Source of the DNA: an uncultured Lachnospiraceae bacterium
GTDB lineage: Bacteria > Bacillota > Clostridia > Lachnospirales > Lachnospiraceae
Assembly: GCA_945913255.1 (NCBI GenBank)
Contig: CAMEDC010000034.1
Span: 1-33,972 of the forward strand
Reading direction: 5' to 3'
Length of the DNA: 33,972 bases
Notes under the pieces: model-generated
The model's input: the letters and a program-made list of their open reading frames with translations, nothing else
Databases searched by the model: none
Told to the model about the DNA's origin: nothing
Made by a program: the position numbers and the translations under genes
In this document: in pieces, positions 33,731 through 33,972 of the stretch
How positions within the stretch are numbered: the stretch's first letter is position 1
How the letters are laid out: each line of letters opens with the position of its first letter

Positions 33731-33972
33731 ATTTGGCTTTTCTTCCTTCGCAGTGCCATCTCGATTTCGCGCTGCCGCGCTTCTTCTCGATGCACTTCAA
33801 CCTCTCTTCGCAGTGCCATCTCGATTTCGCGCTGCCGCGCTTCTTCTCGATGCACTTCAACCTCTCTTCGCAGTGCCATCTCGATTTCGCGCTGCCGCGC
33901 TTCTTCTCGATGCACGGCAACCTCTCTTCGCAGTGCCATCTCGATTTCGCGCTGCCGCGCTTCTTCTCGATG
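33604..33972 (-). CDS. C-terminal part of a repeat-encoded open frame (partial, doubtful)
   Basis: The leftward frame is open from the window edge to a stop at 33604-33606. It encodes copies of the 20-residue unit MALRREVEVHREEARQREIE (one copy with A for the first E of VEVH), highly charged and helical, then 50 residues that read backwards through the 3' end of trhA. No start or ribosome binding site is inside the window. The antisense overlap of about 127 nt with trhA makes the C-terminal part doubtful. It may be the tail of a coiled-coil gene that continues beyond the edge, or a non-coding minisatellite whose unit length (60 bp) keeps frames open by chance. Confidence 0.35.
   Translation of the reverse strand, partial: HREEARQREIEMALRREVAVHREEARQREIEMALRREVEVHREEARQREIEMALRREVEVHREEARQREIEMALRRKKSQIQAIYRYINMKWQILPAMTKRWNTSWDPNPLCRELNRGSFRA
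33741..33972. repeat. 60-bp tandem repeat array running off the window edge
   Basis: Identical 60-bp units begin at 33751, 33811 and 33871, with a fourth partial copy from 33931 to the window end. The only differences seen are two bases near 33915 (GG for TT) and decay in the first 10 bases (33741-33750). Each unit contains GCGCTGCCGCGC and two TCGA sites, and is GC-richer (about 57%) than its surroundings. Such near identity implies recent expansion or gene conversion. Confidence 0.95.

Noticed and set aside
33733..33972. CRISPR array
   Set aside because: The 60-bp units are contiguous with no unique spacers between conserved repeats, so it is a plain tandem repeat.

Overview
The window looks like chromosomal backbone of a low-to-mid GC Gram-positive anaerobe of the class Clostridia, most likely Lachnospiraceae. 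This rests on the kind of proteins seen, the AGGAGG-type ribosome binding sites, the near-consensus sigma-A promoters (nearly all with 17-bp spacers), an S-box (SAM-I) riboswitch ahead of metK, intrinsic terminators with U-tracts, and several Firmicutes families (type III pantothenate kinase, small alarmone synthetase, SleB/CwlJ-type hydrolase). No tRNA, rRNA, CRISPR array, transposase or prophage gene was seen. The assignment is inferred from sequence character alone.

Positions 1-7.6 kb read leftward. They hold argF, birA, a small acidic protein, coaX, dusB and an unknown 322-residue protein in a tightly packed, partly overlapping unit, followed by greA-lysS from its own strong promoter. From 7.6 to 13.4 kb come nfeD plus an SPFH/band-7 protein, a secreted SH3/SleB-type cell wall hydrolase, proC, a SpoU-type RNA methyltransferase and pfkA. 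From 13.4 to 21.9 kb come dnaE, metK under SAM control, murA and a membrane-anchored LysM-G5-M23 endopeptidase. Rightward dinB diverges from the M23 gene through promoters whose -35 boxes overlap, and it ends 2 bp from a convergent XRE-cupin regulator.

The right third is more accessory. It holds a flavoredoxin-like flavin reductase with a coiled-coil, tail-anchored protein, then a 379-bp gap with an array of TTnAnA hexamers at an exact 11-bp period (Pho-box-like). That array precedes a -10 element and what looks like a rightward structured small RNA ending in an intrinsic terminator. Next are a RelQ-type small alarmone synthetase and an overlapping operon of three paralogous polytopic membrane proteins. 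The middle paralogue has lost both the N-terminal extracytoplasmic domain and the D..H motif. On the plus strand follow an 88-residue orphan protein and a TrhA/hemolysin III protein. The window ends inside a nearly perfect 60-bp tandem repeat.

The most promising observations are the Pho-box-like promoter with its predicted small RNA, the 60-bp repeat, the degenerate middle membrane paralogue, the terminator inside the leader of the XRE-cupin gene, and a 31-bp element (25/31 identical) shared by the leaders of the two cell wall hydrolases. All functional assignments come from reading motifs; no database search was run.
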